In this document: piece after piece, positions 5,256 to 5,497 of the stretch | Numbering within the stretch: the first letter of the stretch is position 1 | Layout of the letters: the number at the start of each line of letters is the position of its first letter | Source: an uncultured Clostridium sp. | Lineage (GTDB): Bacteria > Bacillota > Clostridia > TANB77 > CAG-508 | Direction of reading: 5' to 3' | DNA: 5,497 nt | Assembly (NCBI GenBank): GCA_900553755.1 | Contig: USEX01000035.1 | Span: 1 to 5,497, forward strand | Translations under genes and position numbers: made by a program | Notes under the pieces: generated by a model | Told to the model about the DNA's origin: nothing | What the model saw: the letters and a program-made list of their open reading frames with translations, nothing else | Database searches by the model: none

Positions 5256-5279
5256 TAGAAGTAAGAAGGTAGACTTCTA
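5256..5279 (+). promoter_or_regulatory. Leader hairpin before tuf
   Basis: TAGAAGT (5256-5262) and ACTTCTA (5273-5279) form a perfect seven-pair stem with a ten-base purine-rich loop. It would lie near the 5' end of a transcript from the proposed tuf promoter and ends seven bases before the ribosome binding site AAAGGAGG (5286-5293). A role in mRNA stability or translation is possible but not shown. Confidence 0.4.
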
Positions 5280-5301
5280 AAATATAAAGGAGGAATTTAA
5301 A

Positions 5302-5497
5302 ATGGCAAAGGAAAAATTTGTTAGATCAAAGCCACACGTTAACATTGGTACAATCGGACACGTTGACCATGGTAAAACAACAACAACAGCAGCTATTACA
5401 AAATACTTAAGCTTATTAGGAAAAGCTAAATATGAAGCATACGATCAAATCGATGGTGCTCCAGAAGAAAAAGCAAGAGGAATCACAATCAACACAG
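5302..5497 (+). CDS. tuf: Translation elongation factor Tu (EF-Tu), N-terminal part (3' end outside window)
   Basis: EF-Tu with GTP delivers aminoacyl-tRNA to the ribosomal A site. Only 65 codons are visible. They begin MAKEKFVRSKPHVNIGTIG, carry the P-loop GHVDHGKT (19-26) and reach switch I with RGITIN (59-64), which identifies EF-Tu and excludes EF-G, IF-2 or SelB. K25 and T26 for nucleotide and magnesium binding are present. Position 28, Leu in E. coli EF-Tu (GKTTLT), is Thr here (GKTTTT), as in the EF-G of this window. The ATG follows AAAGGAGG by eight bases. It is the fourth str-operon gene, 131 bases after fusA, probably read both from the operon and from its own promoter. Confidence 0.98.
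   Translation, partial: MAKEKFVRSKPHVNIGTIGHVDHGKTTTTAAITKYLSLLGKAKYEAYDQIDGAPEEKARGITINT

Noticed and set aside
1..5497. CRISPR arrays, insertion sequences, tRNA or rRNA genes
   Set aside because: No regularly spaced repeats, transposase frames, terminal inverted repeats or tRNA-like cloverleaf sequences were seen.

Overview
The window comes from an AT-rich, low-GC Gram-positive bacterium, most likely of the class Clostridia (Bacillota). The evidence is strong AGGAGG-type ribosome binding sites, frequent GTG starts, heavy use of AGA and ATA codons, a long-form S12 protein like that of Bacillus and Lachnospiraceae, and a DacF-type carboxypeptidase typical of Clostridia. I cannot name the genus.

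Layout. Bases 1-195 are the 3' end of an unidentified gene, closed by a hairpin terminator at 202-250. Bases 303-1559 encode a secreted D-alanyl-D-alanine carboxypeptidase (PBP5/DacF family). Bases 1983-5497 hold the str operon: rpsL (S12), rpsG (S7), fusA (EF-G) and the first 65 codons of tuf (EF-Tu), each with a strong ribosome binding site. A strong promoter lies before rpsL and a second probable one before tuf. rpoB/rpoC, the usual neighbours upstream of rpsL, are not next to it here.

The most interesting part is the 423-base gap at 1560-1982. It has the layout of a type I toxin-antitoxin locus of the par/Fst kind. On the minus strand an ideal ribosome binding site (1777-1771) precedes a 20-codon ORF (1762-1700) encoding a very hydrophobic peptide, MKSFLLLCVLILIYLILKLF, ended by two stop codons. 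Its 5' leader folds into a hairpin that buries the ribosome binding site. On the plus strand a near-consensus promoter (1572-1600) would make an RNA of about 78 nt. Both transcripts converge on one bidirectional terminator hairpin (1651-1678). Two diverged direct repeats, one in the small RNA (1607-1642) and one across the toxin start (1735-1772), give the small RNA a second, trans-type complementarity to the toxin translation start. The peptide is nearer in size to the 18-19 residue Ibs toxins of E. coli than to the 33-residue Fst, so this may be an undescribed family. It is a prediction from sequence; toxicity and RNA expression are not shown.

How the parts may work together. The carboxypeptidase trims peptidoglycan stem peptides. 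Its mRNA has no other terminator, so it should run through the antitoxin RNA sequence. A further plus-strand promoter (1690-1717) points toward rpsL across the toxin gene. Transcription of both flanking genes could therefore supply RNA antisense to the toxin. The str operon supplies two 30S proteins and two elongation GTPases; the structured rpsL-rpsG and fusA-tuf gaps are likely sites of post-transcriptional control.
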